Shown here: positions 48,405 through 60,657 of the stretch, one piece after another
Layout: each line of letters opens with the position of its first letter
Position numbering within the stretch: position 1 is the first letter of the stretch
NCBI GenBank assembly: GCA_038496445.1
Contig: JALMLS010000354.1
Coordinates: 248,001 to 312,000, forward strand
Direction: 5' to 3'
DNA from: Trichosphaerium sp. ATCC 40318
Taxonomy: Eukaryota; Discosea; Flabellinia; Trichosidae
DNA length: 64,000 nucleotides
The notes under the pieces: model-generated
Seen by the model: the letters and a program-made list of their open reading frames with translations, nothing else
Databases searched by the model: none
What the model was told of the DNA's origin: nothing
Position numbers and translations under genes: made by a program

Positions 48405-51212
48405 ATGGGTGTAGACTCTGCGTATAATTCATTCGATACGCTCGCTGGGTTATGTACTAGAGTTATAGCGGCAAATTTAGCGTCGTTTACGAAGACTTTA
48501 ACGCTTCCCAATAATTTATTACAAAATATCTTAAAAACAGCTATATCACTGCGTACTCTAACGAATAATACTCTTCGTTTGTTTATTCAACCACATGTAA
48601 CTTCTCTTGACTTGAGCGACGTTGCTACGGATTTAAATGGTATAAAACAGCTTAATAATACCACTGATATGCTATAGATGACTCTTTAACACAAATTGCT
48701 TCATTGTCACAATTAACGTCACTGAACCTTTACAGAAACCTTGGCTACACTGAAGAGAAGCTTAAAAGGCTATTTTCTGTATCTAAACGGTTAACAATCT
48801 TAGACTTGACGAGATGTAGTAACATTACAGGCAAGTTTTTTTTGACGTCGCTTTTGAAGTTTTAATCTCTTTGGATCTGACTCTTTTAGATGATGTTTTA
48901 AGTATTATTGCGAGTAATTGTAATGATCTCGGACATTTGGTACTTAATAGATGCCGTACAATGACCAATAAAAGCCTTATAAACTTGAGCCAAGGTAATG
49001 ATAAAAAAACTAATCTCATTTTATTCTTACTGTCAACAGGTTGCAAAAACTTGAAAGTGTTGAGTCTGTTTGGATGTAAAAAATTAACTAATAATGGATT
49101 TATACCCTTATTTGCCCATTGCACAAAGCTAGAAAATCTAGACTTATCACAGTACGATTACTGCAACTTTTGGTGAAAAGTGTGAGTTGACTTTTTTGTT
49201 ATTTAAAGATGTTCGTATGTAGACTCTGAAACATTGCTTTGCCTTGCACAACATTGTAAGAGGACTTTAACTATTTTAAAATATACTAATTTTCTTATAG
49301 GTACAGACTTGAAGAAGCTACATTTAGCAAAGGACAGGAAGGTTACAGATCACGGTTTGTTAGGTAGTTAAAAAAAGTTGCTGAGTATTTTTTATTGCAA
49401 CTTATGTCGCTCTAAGCAATTGCAAAGCACTGCACGTCTCTTTCATATCTTGATTTGGCTTTTCAAAATAAAATATCAGCGTATGCTCTTCGCATGGCGT
49501 TTAAAGGTATACTTAACTTCGAACCCTGTGCTCATAACTAAAGTGTATATTTAGCACTGACAAATTTGACTATGTTGTATCTACCTTGTTGTGCGAATGT
49601 AACAAATCCTGTATTAGCTATGATAGCAAAGGCAACTGATTTAAAGAGGCTATATATATCAAAACAAACAGAAATTACAGATGCTGGATTGCTTTCATTA
49701 GCAAAAAGTTGTACAAAGTTGGAAGTTTTGTGCGTTATTTTGATCCTTGAACAAAGAGCTTTGAGTGAAGTTTACCACCTTGTAGAAATTTAGCCAAATG
49801 TACGCCCATAACAGATGTGTGTATCACAAAAGTGGTTGAGTATTGTACTGGTCTGCGCGCGCTATATATTGGTAATTGTACCTTGACAGAGGCTTCTATG
49901 ACAGCGATAAGCATTAACCTACCAAATCTTACTGTTTTTGAAACGAATCAATGTGCGTCTCTTAACCAATTATCTTGTTATCATTAATCTAATCTAGGCA
50001 GTGATATGATTACTACAGATTCTATGAATACGTTCGGAGATGCATTCAGGGGCAAGTATGTTGATTCGCTGGACTTTTGTAGAACGCAATTTGGACTATC
50101 AGAAGTGAATGCTATTTGTCAACTTAAAGCAATTCGCTGCTTGTCAGTCCCAGAAACACAAATTGATGATACGTGTATAGAATTAATATGCAAGCAATTT
50201 CCAAACATGCACATTTTGAATGTATCACGTGCGTCTTACGAAGAAAACAGTTAAGCATTTTTGAAGTTTATTCTTCTCTTAGATTGTCCCATATCTGAAT
50301 TGTCAGTAAAGCACGTGTTCGAACACATGACACAACTCAAAGCGCTTTATGTGGCTAATTGTAATTTATCCAATGACATTGAAATTACAGAGCACGTTGT
50401 TGAACCAAAATTCGTTTCTTTATTCATTTGGTAACGTCTTTAGGGTTGCATTGACACTACCAACACTTGAGCTATTAGTCTTTTCAGATAACAAGTCGTT
50501 AAAATCAAGTTTGATCCAAAGCGTAACAAGAAAATGTCCAAACCTTCTTTCTATTCATCTCAAAGGTAGTGGTTGAAGAGCAACGCCTCGTTGTACATAC
50601 TAATCTATTTCATAGGATGTTCAGATGACGTTCATGATAGAACAGTAATGGATATTTGTAAATATTGTACAAGCTTGCAAAGCATTGATTTGGGATTTTG
50701 TAAAAACGTTAGTAATGCAATTTGCTTGCTTTTTTTTCTTTCTTTTTTCTTACATTGCTGGTCTTTATTCTATTTTTAGGTTACAGATACTTCTATGGTG
50801 CACTTGGCAACGCTAAAGCATCTTCTTACAGTAACTGTAAAGAGTGTACCTTTGTTAACAGATAGTGGCATGATAAACCTTGTGCAGTGTAAAGCCCTCT
50901 CGTATTTGGGTATTTCAGAATGTCCTCTTATATCTGATAAATCATTTGATACAATAATGACGTCCTGTACGATACGTTCATTTCATATTTCTTGAAGTTT
51001 TATTCTTAATATTGTTGTAGGCCCTTCATTGAACTCTATATTTGTAACAGGAACAAGGGTACAAAAAGCGAAGTTTTTTCTAAAGCTTTGGTATTTTGTC
51101 ACTTTGCTAACATCGTTCTGTTAAGGTTTCACTAACTAAAGTTCTGTTTTGGAGAGAGAAAAAGCCTAATGCGCTTATTGAAAAGAAGCATATAGGTGTT
51201 AGGAATCAATAA
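48405..51212 (+). CDS. multi-exon leucine-rich-repeat protein (AMN1/RNI type)
   Basis: About 15 exons. MGVDSAYNSFDTLAGLC opens with an F-box-like helical start. LRRs of 24-27 residues follow: LTSLNLYRNLGYTEE, LTILDLTRCSNIT, LGHLVLNRCRTMTNKS, LKVLSLFGCKKLTNNG, LTMLYLPCCANVTNP, LKRLYISKQTEITDAG, LRALYIGNCTLTEAS, LQSIDLGFCKNV and YLGISECPLISDKSF. The last repeat is completed by a spliced exon (CPSLNSIFVTGTR) and a tail ending HIGVRNQ. Introns often fall inside the LRRs, unlike the intronless F-box/LRR pair. Probably a ribonuclease-inhibitor-like adaptor in the cytosol or nucleus. Some internal exon ends, around 49180-49560 and 49730-49800, are uncertain. Confidence 0.75.
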
Positions 51213-51539
51213 ACCGCTCATTTTTAAACAACTAAATAAATTAGTGCCTGTTTCAGGACTAGGTGTTTGTGGGCGGGGCTGTGTTATGTTACATGCAGTA
51301 ATACACAACAAGTGTAACGAAGTAGTATTGACTGTGTTTTACCACAGCTGTAAGTTGCACATCGTTACTGCGTTCACAATTTGTTTGTATAAAACTAGCA
51401 ACCAACACATAATTATACTACAGAGCAACTAACTCGAATGCTCGTGTTCGGAAAGAAGTTTACTATTTATTTTCGGTAATTCAATGTACTTCAAAGTTCT
51501 GCGAAAATGATAATTAAGGAATGACAGAAAGCAGGTGTA
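51213..51539. other. intergenic between convergent genes
   Basis: No gene seen. Confidence 0.4.
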
Positions 51540-52364
51540 TCAGTTTTGCATAGCTTCAAGAGTTCTTTTGAGGTCATCAATAGAGCCATTACTGATTACA
51601 ACAGAAGAACTACCATTCGCTATAATAAAATGGTATTTGAGCTGTCCATCTTCATCCCATATCTTACAATCTCCGTTTAGCTTATTATTCTTGTACTCCC
51701 TTTCAAGGCACTTCTTACCATCTTCTGCGAAAGTTACATGCTTCCCATGTTTTTCGCCTTTCTTCATGGAAAAAACACATGATTTCCCATTTGTATACCA
51801 CTCTTTGCACTCACCTGTAAACTCTCCTTCTTCATCATAACAGTGAACAAGTTTCATCTTTCCATCTTCATACCATTCTTTATGTTCTCCTTGCTGCTTG
51901 CCATCATACATTGTAAATAACATACACAACTGTCCATTGGAATGCCATCCTTTGTATTCTCCTTCTGGTTTACCACTTCTCATATTACAATGTGCAGCAA
52001 GCTTACCGTTTCGGTGCCATTGCTTAAAATCACCTTCATGTTTATCATCCTTCATGAAACAGAGAGTGAGCAGTTGGCCGTTTTCATACCGTTCTTTGAA
52101 CTCGCCATTTTTTCTACCTTCTTTCATTGTACACTTTACTTCCCACATACCACTTGACATCCATTTTTGCCATAGACCACATTTGTTAAGATTAGCATCA
52201 AAGTGAGTACTCAATGCAGCTTTTTTTGATAGCAAATGATACTTTGTAAAAGCGCCATGACCATACGAACAAATAAGCCGTTGAATGTCACTTGGCAAGT
52301 CATGTATTTTCAACGAGTAACTAGGTTTCCAAGTATTTTGCCGTTTACGCTTATTAACGGACAT
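51540..52364 (-). CDS. F-box-like protein with MORN/YwqK-type repeats, copy 2
   Basis: Intronless frame from ATG 52362-52364 (MSVNKRKRQ): basic start, F-box-like helix LKIHDLPSDIQRLICSYG, then about 8 repeats such as GEFKERYENGQLLTLCFMKD and GEYKGWHSNGQLCMLFTM, with a short Ser/Val-rich end. Related in layout to 11499-12497 and 58506-59318 but clearly diverged. The frame continues open upstream to 52439. A possible 5' exon (52438-52625, joined by donor gtgaga) would add about 65 residues; this is unproven. Confidence 0.75.
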   Translation of the reverse strand: MSVNKRKRQNTWKPSYSLKIHDLPSDIQRLICSYGHGAFTKYHLLSKKAALSTHFDANLNKCGLWQKWMSSGMWEVKCTMKEGRKNGEFKERYENGQLLTLCFMKDDKHEGDFKQWHRNGKLAAHCNMRSGKPEGEYKGWHSNGQLCMLFTMYDGKQQGEHKEWYEDGKMKLVHCYDEEGEFTGECKEWYTNGKSCVFSMKKGEKHGKHVTFAEDGKKCLEREYKNNKLNGDCKIWDEDGQLKYHFIIANGSSSVVISNGSIDDLKRTLEAMQN

Positions 52365-53018
52365 GAGATACTCTACAGTGAGAATCAGAAAAAAAAAAAG
52401 AACATTCAATTCATTCAATTCGTATTTTAAATGTCTCACCTTTTAAAACACGTGAAACAAGACCTCTTTTTGTCAAACACGACACGATGTAGTGTTTACT
52501 GTTTTGTTCTATGGATAAATATTTTTGGTGACAACTCCGGTCTTCTATGGGATATTTTGGTTCAAAGAGTTTGAGTATTAAGTCTTTGTACTCATTGAAC
52601 ACATTATCACATATGTTTCTTCTAATTTGAAGTGTCAACTACTGAGACATAAACAACTGACACACCAACAACCACTGTTTATCTGAGCCTCCAAAAGCTG
52701 CACCTGCAATAACAGAAACAGGTACCAACTGACCGACTACGTTGCCACCCAGTTCACAAAGAGTTGCTTCAAGTTACTTATCTATACCTTTTTTTAGCGT
52801 GTTGTCGACTTGCTAACTACATGATTAAGTCTAGACATGTACAGAGCCTGACACAGTATTTGCATAAGCCACACGAGATAATTAAGGAGAAGTACATGTT
52901 CAATTATGTTAAGCTGAGTAAAACTTTACACCAGCGAATAGATACGTTGAGCCGTAACAGTTTGCCAGCACGTAGGCTTTTGAACTTAGCTACTGAAACA
53001 AACTTCGTTCACATTTAT
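52365..53018. other. unresolved region with short frames on both strands
   Basis: Minus strand 52411-52638 is open and could be a first exon of the neighbour. The plus frame 52823-53105 (starts MIKSRHVQSLTQYL) is basic and helical but overlaps the end of the membrane-protein gene. Neither has a recognised motif. Confidence 0.3.
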
Positions 53019-53999
53019 TTACACGTGATAAATTATTACATTGTTTACATCCTTCTTGTTCTTTACATGAATTGCGACACAGGCCAAAGCAATAACTATT
53101 ATTGATTAGTAATTTGTATAAAAACATATAATTTGTACCTGCTATGCTAATAATTATACCACCCACTATCGCAGAGGTAACTATGATTTGTTCAAAGTGT
53201 ACAGGATCGATAAAGTAAGAAGGACTCGAGATTGGTGTTTGTGTTGTGCCGGGTACATGATAATGGTGTGGTGCTGTAGGCGGAATAGTTGTTATGGATT
53301 CATCTGTAGGCGGAACAGTTGTGCTTATGGATTCACTTGTAGGTGCAACTGAAGGCCCAACATCGCATATATAGTCTACAGTGATACTACCGTCTTCTGC
53401 AAAGTCCTAATTACAAAATCAGCAGTAGTACAAAGGGAGTTGAGATTCGAAAAAATGATGAAAAAGTGTACCTCTAAGAGTGCTTTTGTAATTGCAGATT
53501 TGCGTGAGTTTGATGATATGCAAAGAGAGAAATATTGAACGACTGCGAAGTAAATCAGAAATAAAGACAAAAACGAGGGACACGTGTACCTTCACGAGGC
53601 GTCTGAAAAGAATCAATAGTTGCGTTTGTTTTTACTAAACAAAGCTCCGATGATCGTTGTTCAGAAGAACAATATGACGTATACGCCTTTGTGGCTGTTG
53701 ATGTACACGTGTATTTAGCTACATCTTTATTTAGGCGATGACACTAAGAATTGTGAGCTCACACAAAGACCGCATAAAGGAACAGTTACCTCTTTCATGT
53801 CTTGCCGAACTTTTTTCTCGCAAGCTGCTGATTCTGGTGTAGAGACATCTGGGAAGCTTATTGGATCATTGTACCACTGCACCCTGCGCTCTGATGTTGT
53901 TAACACAAACGTTAGGAGCATTAACATACTGTTGGTGCTGGTCGCGACAGAAACTTGGCATAAACATAGAGCTGCTAGTAGAAGCGTAAATGTTGTCAT
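53019..53999 (-). CDS. type I membrane protein with Cys-containing ectodomain and Ser/Thr/Pro stalk
   Basis: Signal peptide MTTFTLLLAALCLCQVSVAT, a Cys-containing ectodomain (SAACEKKVRQDMKE, VPLC, YTCTSTATKAYTSYC, SSELCLV), then further exons to DFAEDGSITVDYICDV. A mucin-like stalk follows (VAPTSESISTTVPPTDESIT, IPPTAPHHYHVPGTTQTP). The TM helix IIVTSAIVGGIIISIAVIAL is split by an intron, and the short tail HVKNKKDVNNVIIYHV ends at 53019. It is a cell-surface protein; ligand unknown. Exon ends in the 53380-53600 interval are uncertain. Confidence 0.65.
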
Positions 54000-54545
54000 A
54001 TCGGCGCTATAAATTGTTTTATTTGAGATTAAAAGCGCGTGCAGGTGTGAATTGTTACTTAGAATTAGACCAACTGTTGAAAATAGTTGTCACAAAGTCA
54101 TGTGAATTCTGGTCGATGTCGGAGTGTGATATGGTTTTGAAAGGTTCTACAACTATGTGCTATATTGCATACAGTGCCTAAGGCTTGTATGAAATTAGCT
54201 GATGTACTACTTATTTATCTAGAGCGGTATGTGTTGAGGTTCTACTAAGTTGTCTTCATTAATGCGAATCTTAAGTTGCTTGTGAGAAATTCACTGCCTT
54301 GCCTAGACAACCTGACTTGTACTGTTATGATATTGTAACGCTTAAGGAAGTGGTCTTGACAGCCAGTTGGCGTCGGTTAGCTATACTTACGCGGATTTTT
54401 TTTTTCTTACTTTCGAACTAAGTTTGACTCTTTTTTTATCGTACCACAACCTTGAGTTCAAAAGCAACGGTACTGTTATATAACTTCTCTGGTATTCGCT
54501 ATACATAAAAAAGAAAGCTGAAATTTACTCTGATTGTTTTAAAAT
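54000..54545. other. divergent promoter region
   Basis: No coding signal beyond a motif-free open frame at 53990-54181. Confidence 0.4.
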
Positions 54546-56571
54546 ATGGCATCAAACACCAGATCGGTTTATAAAGCGAGACACAAAGGAAAGCATAGCC
54601 CAAGAGTACGAAACCTTTTTTTTTTGTATTTTGGTATCGATAGTGTGTATTCATTCTTTTCTTGTTTACAAACGTTTATTTAGGATAAAAGAGGTCGTCA
54701 TACTGTTGGTGGTGTTTCTCCTTCTACCCCAGACATTATTAAAAAAGCAAAAGCGTTATACGAAAGTCATAACCATGAGCAAGCGATGGTGTATTTTAAA
54801 ATAGCAGCAGAGAGAGGACATACAAGAAGCCAGTGTACTGTTGGTTATTTATTCGAGAAGGTACCGTTGGAAGTTGGTATTACGTTTTGTTTTTTGGTTA
54901 TTTTCAAATCACGTGAAAAACGGTTCTATAAACGTGATATGATACGGTACAGTTAAATTTAGCACTTTTAATTGATGAAAGGGTCAAGGAGTTACGTGTG
55001 ATTATAAAGAAGCAATGAAGTGGTATAAGCGAGCAGCGAAGCTTGGAGATCCGTACGGACAGTCTAATTTGGCGTATCTTTATAAAAATGTACTTCTTCA
55101 ACTGAATGTTTCTTGACAACATTTTTTTTTCATGTTTTTTTTTTGACGAATGTATTTGTTTTTAGGGTCTAGGTACAGATCAAAAGTATACAAAAGCTAT
55201 AAAGTGGTATAAAAAAGCAGCGGATCAAGTACGCTTTCTTACTTGGTTCTCAAGTTTTTTAAACTCCGTGACACATGTGAACAATAGTTTGATTTTTATT
55301 TGAAATTTTTTCTTAGTTTTGTTCTCATTTTTTTATTTTTGTAGAATCATGCTTGGGTGCGTTTAACTCTCCTTTTACTCATTGTTAAACTAATGATTGT
55401 AAAATATAATACAGGGACAAAATAATTTGGGCTGTATGTATGAAAAAGGTACGCTAGTACGCTAGGTCACGTGTAAAACAAATCATGAAAAGTAGTGAAA
55501 AGTTAAAGTAAAATTGTTTGTAGGTCAAGGATGCGAAAAAGATTACATCAACGCAGCTAGGCTATACCAAAAATCAGCATTAAAGGTACAAGCGTATTTT
55601 TATTCGCAAGTACTAGCGACAAGTTTTTATTTGGAGTAGTGGGGATAGAGTAAAAATACTTTTCTTGAGTTTGAATGAAACAACAAAAAACTGTTGTTAT
55701 TTTTTGTACTCAGCGAGAAACAAAGTTGTACTTTAACCAATGGATGAGAAGCCTAAATTTTAATTATTATGCGCCTATCTGACTTCAATAGGGTAATGCA
55801 TGCGCACAGAGTAATCTTGGAGTGTTATACGAAAACGGAAAAGGAGTACCAAAAGATTATGATAGAGCATTTCATCTTTACTTACAGTCCGCTAATCAAG
55901 GACATGCTGGTGGACAAAACAACTTAGGTTTGTCGCTTAATCTCTTTATAACGCCAAGGACATCCATTTGATTCGCTTGATAGGTTTAGCGTATGACTTT
56001 GGTATTGGTACAGATAAGCGACAAGATTTAGCATTTTATTGGTTTGGTCAGGCTGCAGCACAAGTACGTTTTCATGCTAGCTCTTCTGTTTCAACTGACT
56101 TGTTTCAACAAAGGGAAATCTATTTGGTCAATATAACTTTGCTCTCATGTATGAACACGGCCGTGGCACTGAAAAGGTACTCATACGCATTATTTGGACC
56201 AAATGTTTTTGCCTCTTTATTTTTCTGTCAGTCAGTCTTTTTTTTTTAATTTCTTGTAGAACATGAAGCAAGCCGTGTTGTGGTACAAAAAAGCGATGGA
56301 CCAAGGCCACGTGCTGGCAAAACAAAAGCTTGCAAACCTTGATAATGTAGATGTTTTTGGAGAGGAAGGCGTTGAATATAACATTGAGCTTGGTCCGGAT
56401 CCAGTTTGTCTAAGAGATAAACTACCTATAGGAGAAAAACTTTCTTCTCGTCGCATGTCTGTACATGAGTACTCAAAGAGATCTTCGCTATTTGCTGATC
56501 ACCCTAATGAAAATGGTCTCATTCTACCTAAGCAACCACCGCGTGGATTTGAGTTCTACGATGACTTGTAA
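54546..56571 (+). CDS. SEL1-repeat (TPR-like) protein
   Basis: The spliced protein (about 390 residues) starts MASNTRSVYKARHKGKHSPR. It then has eight SEL1 repeats of about 36 residues: SQCTVGYLFEKGQGV, SNLAYLYKNGLGTDQ, NNLGCMYEKGQG, SNLGVLYENGKGVPKDYDRA, NNLGLAYDFGIG, YNFALMYEHGRGTEK and AVLWYKKAMDQGH. A tail with RRMSVHEYSKRSS and ending GFEFYDDL follows. SEL1 proteins are scaffolds (chitin synthase activators, ER-associated degradation, signalling adaptors). The repeats here carry the KDY...A..WY/LY spacing of cytosolic scaffolds, and no signal peptide is seen. Nearly every intron falls at the same place in the repeat (just before G(Q/L)G or after the 'A..WY..A' helix). Confidence 0.85.
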
Positions 56572-57228
56572 TAACAATTAAATAAATAGCACCTGTACTA
56601 TTTTCAAACTAGTTTCTGACCAGGTTCATCCCTGTGGGAAAAAACCAGTCGTTTACACTGAGTGACTATTTCAAACTTAGTACTATAGCCATGACAGATT
56701 GTGGACTCGGACTCAAACAGCATCCTTGGTAACTACGGTGTGCTCTCATAATCTTTGCAGCATTTTTGGAAGTGGTAAACTCCAAACTCTAAGATCTGAC
56801 AAAACAAACGCCTTATCCCGCGCACGTGTGTTATTCAATACGAAGAAAAGAAGCCACCAATCAAAATGACAGTCGGAATGTGTGGTTTTACACTGTTTAG
56901 AAGCGTACTAGACCATTCATAGCTCGATTGAGCAACAACAATTTGTTTGAAATTACGGCTTTATAGATTTCGATAACAACAGCGGCTGAGGCTCGGAACT
57001 CAAAAGCCAACGTATTAACGAATTTCAAATTCTTTGGCAATTCGCCTAGGAAAGATCTCGCTTCAGTCCAAGAAAATTATTTTGGCAGAAATGATTTCCG
57101 TCAAGCAACCGAAGGCGATATCAGAGCTGAATGGTTAAGTGACGCTACCCACCAGATGATGTCAACATTGCAAGAAATATGTATACAAACAGAGCAGGAG
57201 CTTTAATAACACATCTTTGTACAATAGT
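56572..57228. other. unresolved region, possible 5' exons of an RRM gene
   Basis: A plus-strand ATG at 56691 and open segments at about 56744-56822 and 56966-57206 could be exons joined to the RRM-like exon downstream, but the joins are not certain. CACGTG occurs at about 56825 in a GC-donor-like context. Confidence 0.3.
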
Positions 57229-57361
57229 TCAACATCATCGACATCTTCAGAGATTTCACTGGCGCTAGCAACTGGACCAACCAATATGTCCTCGAATTTG
57301 CAAACGAAGAAGAAGCCACCGACGCTGTCGATGGTTTTAAGGGCAAGACCATTATGGTTAT
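57229..57361 (+). CDS. RRM-like exon (partial gene)
   Basis: After an acceptor tacaatag the plus strand reads FNIIDIFRDFTGASNWTNQ, then YVLEFANEEEATDAVDGFKG and KTIMVILW. This matches the helix A, strand 3 (RNP1-like YVLEF) and helix B of an RNA-recognition motif. The RNP2 strand must lie in an upstream exon that I could not place. The opposite-strand frames here are shadows. Confidence 0.45.
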
Positions 57362-58505
57362 CTTGTGGTAAGAGGGCCTCCACAGTCTTATATAGTCCAG
57401 AATAAGAAATGTAGATAGGTTTCCTCGCTTCATCCTACCAGCACTAACTTCATTGGGTGTACCGCATATCATCTTGCATCTCACTCTTCAACTACCAACG
57501 TAAATTAATTAGGTCTTTGAGAAAAAGAAAAAAGAAAAAAGTTTTAGTTTCAGAGCAAAACTCGTTACCTTTCTCATCATCAGTGTTTGGTTCTTTTGTC
57601 GTGTAAAGTTCATTCAAAATAAATCCAGAAATACAACTTTTACGCTAAAGGATAAGCATTGTTCCTCTCTACCGTCGCAAAAATTAGTAAAAAAGCCAAA
57701 ATCAATATTCTGTTTTTCTATGGCTATCCAACAGCTATACTGTGGCAACAAGGCATGAAAACGCCAGTGTCGGTATTAAAAGCGAAAATTCCAACTAATA
57801 ATGTGATAAACTCAAACAACGTACCATGTGGACGTTAACAACGTCACTAACAAGTGAATGTCTTTGGTTTGAAACGTCCTTGACTTAACACGTGACAACA
57901 ATTCAAAAACGCCTCAAAGCGCAAATGACAATAACACAAGTAACCGAACGAACGAATTAACAACAAAAAGCCTGAATAGTGCTTTTCGTTAATGAAGTAT
58001 GTACTTGAGTAAGATCCTTACTGGAATTCAACATTATCATAAGCTAAGTAACATTACAACCCCATTATCTGGTCTTTACGTGACTTTAGCTTACCAGAGA
58101 CTTCTTTACCGCCGCATTTATGAATAGCTAATACAACAAGTAGTAGCTGAATTAATGAACGGAAACAAGAAAATAAAGAAAATATATTTTGCGTTCTTGT
58201 CCTATCAGTGCAACTAATACACCCCTCATAGAATATAACAGGTTCAATTAGAGCCGCTGGTATTGTAGAGAAGCCAGAAGGTTGGATTTTTGAAGGCGCG
58301 TTGAGAGGAAGATAGGGTCATGCGCATCTGCTGTGGTATCGAAAAGACCAAATGTCGCTAGAGGTTTTCGAGTAGAAGATAATTATATCGTAAACGTTCT
58401 ATTACAACACAGACATCCCAATGGTAGTAAGGTCGCGACTTGGGTGCTGTGGGAAAATGTCTGCGTATAAATAAATTGACCACAACAACAACAAAAACTG
58501 TAGAC
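57362..58505. other. region without a firm gene
   Basis: Contains a possible continuation of the RRM gene (57399-57460). On the minus strand an open stretch of about 70 codons at 58070-58270 includes a hydrophobic segment (LLLVVLAIHKCGG). No recognised motif. Confidence 0.3.
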
Positions 58506-59318
58506 ATGACTGCGCACGTTCTTAAGCTCCCATTAGAACTGCATTATCATATATTACACTTAGATATGTATGTATACAACGTATGGCCACTTTTATGTTA
58601 TCAAACAGCTACAACATCTCGGTTTAATGGTAAACTAAACAAGGAAGGTGTATTTATAACTAAAACTATTCACGCAACAAGTAAGCAAACATACAGTGAT
58701 GGCGTTCTCCACGGAAAATCTTCTGTACAAACCAACGGAGTCATATTAAACAAATGTTTCGAAAAAGGAGTCAAACATGGCACGTGGTATACACAAAACA
58801 TAAAAACTGGAGAGATTTACAAGCAGTGGATATATAAAAATGACGTAAAAGTTGAAGAGGTGGGTTGGTTTCCTAATGGTCAAATAAACACTATTTCACG
58901 TGCATTTGGTGAAAATAAATCTTGGACTTCAAAAGGTGTTCTTGTAAGGCACTTTTTTCATGATGATAAAGGTGAAAGACATGGTGATTACAAGCAATGG
59001 TATGCTAATGGTGATTTACAAACTTGGCACTATTATGAGCATGGTAAGCTGGAAGGCACACAGAGAAGCTGGTATCAAAATGGTCAATGTCATATTAGGT
59101 ATAGAGTGAAGAATGGAAAAAGAGAAGGATTGTATGAAGAATATCATGCAAATGGCACCAAGAAATTCATAGCATATTATAGGAATGGTTACTTTGATGG
59201 TCCACTTAAAGCATGGACGAAACATGGAATACTATGGCAGGATTTTTATTACGAGATGGGGCGCACAGTTAAAGCACCTAATGACACTGGAAAGCAGCTT
59301 GGATGTTACTTAATGTAA
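58506..59318 (+). CDS. F-box-like protein with MORN/YwqK-type repeats, copy 3
   Basis: Intronless. ATG at 58506 starts MTAHVLKLPLELHYHILHLD (F-box-like, with VWPLLCYQTATTSRF as in copy 1). About 8 repeats follow (GVKHGTWYTQNIKTG, GERHGDYKQWYANGDLQTWH, GKLEGTQRSWYQNGQCHIRY, GKREGLYEEYHANGTKKFIA). Ends KQLGCYLM. The F-box-like segment is the best-conserved part among the three copies, supporting a shared adaptor role. The frame is open to 58440 upstream. Confidence 0.8.
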   Translation: MTAHVLKLPLELHYHILHLDMYVYNVWPLLCYQTATTSRFNGKLNKEGVFITKTIHATSKQTYSDGVLHGKSSVQTNGVILNKCFEKGVKHGTWYTQNIKTGEIYKQWIYKNDVKVEEVGWFPNGQINTISRAFGENKSWTSKGVLVRHFFHDDKGERHGDYKQWYANGDLQTWHYYEHGKLEGTQRSWYQNGQCHIRYRVKNGKREGLYEEYHANGTKKFIAYYRNGYFDGPLKAWTKHGILWQDFYYEMGRTVKAPNDTGKQLGCYLM

Positions 59319-59438
59319 GCCAAGTATACTTGCTAAATAAACACTTGTGTAAACTCGAGTTGAGATCAAAGAATAAGGCACTTGTTTTAAGTCACGTCCA
59401 CGCCTTGTTTGTATTTGTTTATTACTTGCTCACACGAT

Positions 59439-60657
59439 ATGGCACGGTTCTATGACGAAAGACCTGAAGAGATTAATTACGTAATAAAAATATAATCTCA
59501 AACCGGTTTTGAACACGTGATTGTAATATTTTGGTATAGGACGATGACGACGATGAATGGGATACCGACGCTGATTTTGAAGTACCCTTCTTAGATTGTT
59601 TTTAACATCTTTTTCTTTTCGGCGTAAAAAACCCTCTAGTTCGCTTTCAACACCTCGCTCGAGTTGAGTCTGCGTTGTTTACCGCAAAAAATTCCTTATT
59701 TTACCTAAAAAAGGTCACCGTCCATAAAAAACACGTGCTCTTTGCTATAAATCCCATTAAAGTGCTGTTATCTATTTATTTCGATAATAATGTTTTTTTC
59801 TACAGAACAAGGACACAATAAAGGAAGCGACAATACAACTAGACCAACTGGATATCGACAAGCTCAGAAAAGAAAAAATCGCTCAAGATGAGGAGCACAG
59901 ACAAGTACTACACCACTTTTTGTTTTTCTTTCAAAAGCGAGAAACAAATGATCGTATAGAAAGCGTATTATGGGCACCTACAATCAACTAAAAAGACGCC
60001 CAAAGGAGCATCTGTAGGCACGTGATTAAACAAATTACCGCAGACTGTTAACTCAAACTGACAATGTCAAACAGCGAGGGTCAAACAACCTACAAACTTA
60101 AATATTCAAAGAGCGCCTCCTTCATTCTCCATTCCTTCAGGACCTCCAGCTGGTATCCCAGCACCAGCAAAGGTTATATATGGTTACCACAGCGTTCAAC
60201 TTCTGATTTTTGTACTGTAGTCAACGCCTGAGCCTAGCAAACCCGCAGCTCAAACGTCATCGTATAAGCCAAGTGCACCATCATCCGCTCCACCAAAACC
60301 AAGCACACCCTCCAATCCTCCTCCGTCAGCACCATCGTCTAAACCACCTGCGACTCCCGCAAACCCACCACCTTCCACGCCAGCTGCACAAGAATATGGT
60401 AAGCAAACTCGGCTTGATTTACAACTTGATATTTTCAATTATCTAATGAAGATTTAGATTACAGTGAAGAATATGGAGGAGAATACGGCGAGGAGTATGG
60501 CGAAGAGTATTACTCTGAAGAGTATACTTTAGAGTATTGGCAAGAGTATGCTCAAGAATACTATCAAGAGTATGGCGAGGAGTATAGTGCAGAGTACTGG
60601 GAAGAGTACTATCAAGAGTATCAACAACAAGAATACGCAGAAGAAGCTCAACAATAA
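59439..60657 (+). CDS. acidic / proline-rich / Glu-Tyr-repeat protein, function unknown
   Basis: Exons: MARFYDERPEEINY, DDDDDEWDTDADFE, NKDTIKEATIQLDQLDIDKL... (coiled coil), a linker, APPSFSIPSGPPAGIPAPAK, a long Pro/Ser-rich stretch (SAPPKPSTPSNPPPSAPS), and a terminal exon (60457-60657) of tandem EEY/QEY/EYW units ending QQEYAEEAQQ. The acidic start, coiled coil and polyproline resemble actin-regulatory adaptors (WASP/ABI-like), but no diagnostic domain is present. Splicing at 59990-60140 is ambiguous: either a GC donor (gcacgtga at 60019) or a GT donor with an extra 32-nt intron keeps the frame open. Confidence 0.6.

Noticed and set aside
52823-53105. Plus-strand frame MIKSRHVQSLTQYL... 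as a gene
   Set aside because: Overlaps the 3' end of the better supported membrane-protein gene and has no recognised family.
57162-57484. Minus-strand frames of 73 and 93 codons
   Set aside because: The plus strand in the same place encodes an RRM-like segment, which explains the open antisense frames.
60010-60110. Certain GC-AG intron at gcacgtga (60019)
   Set aside because: A GT donor two codons on plus a 32-nt second intron also keeps the frame, so it was not counted as firm.
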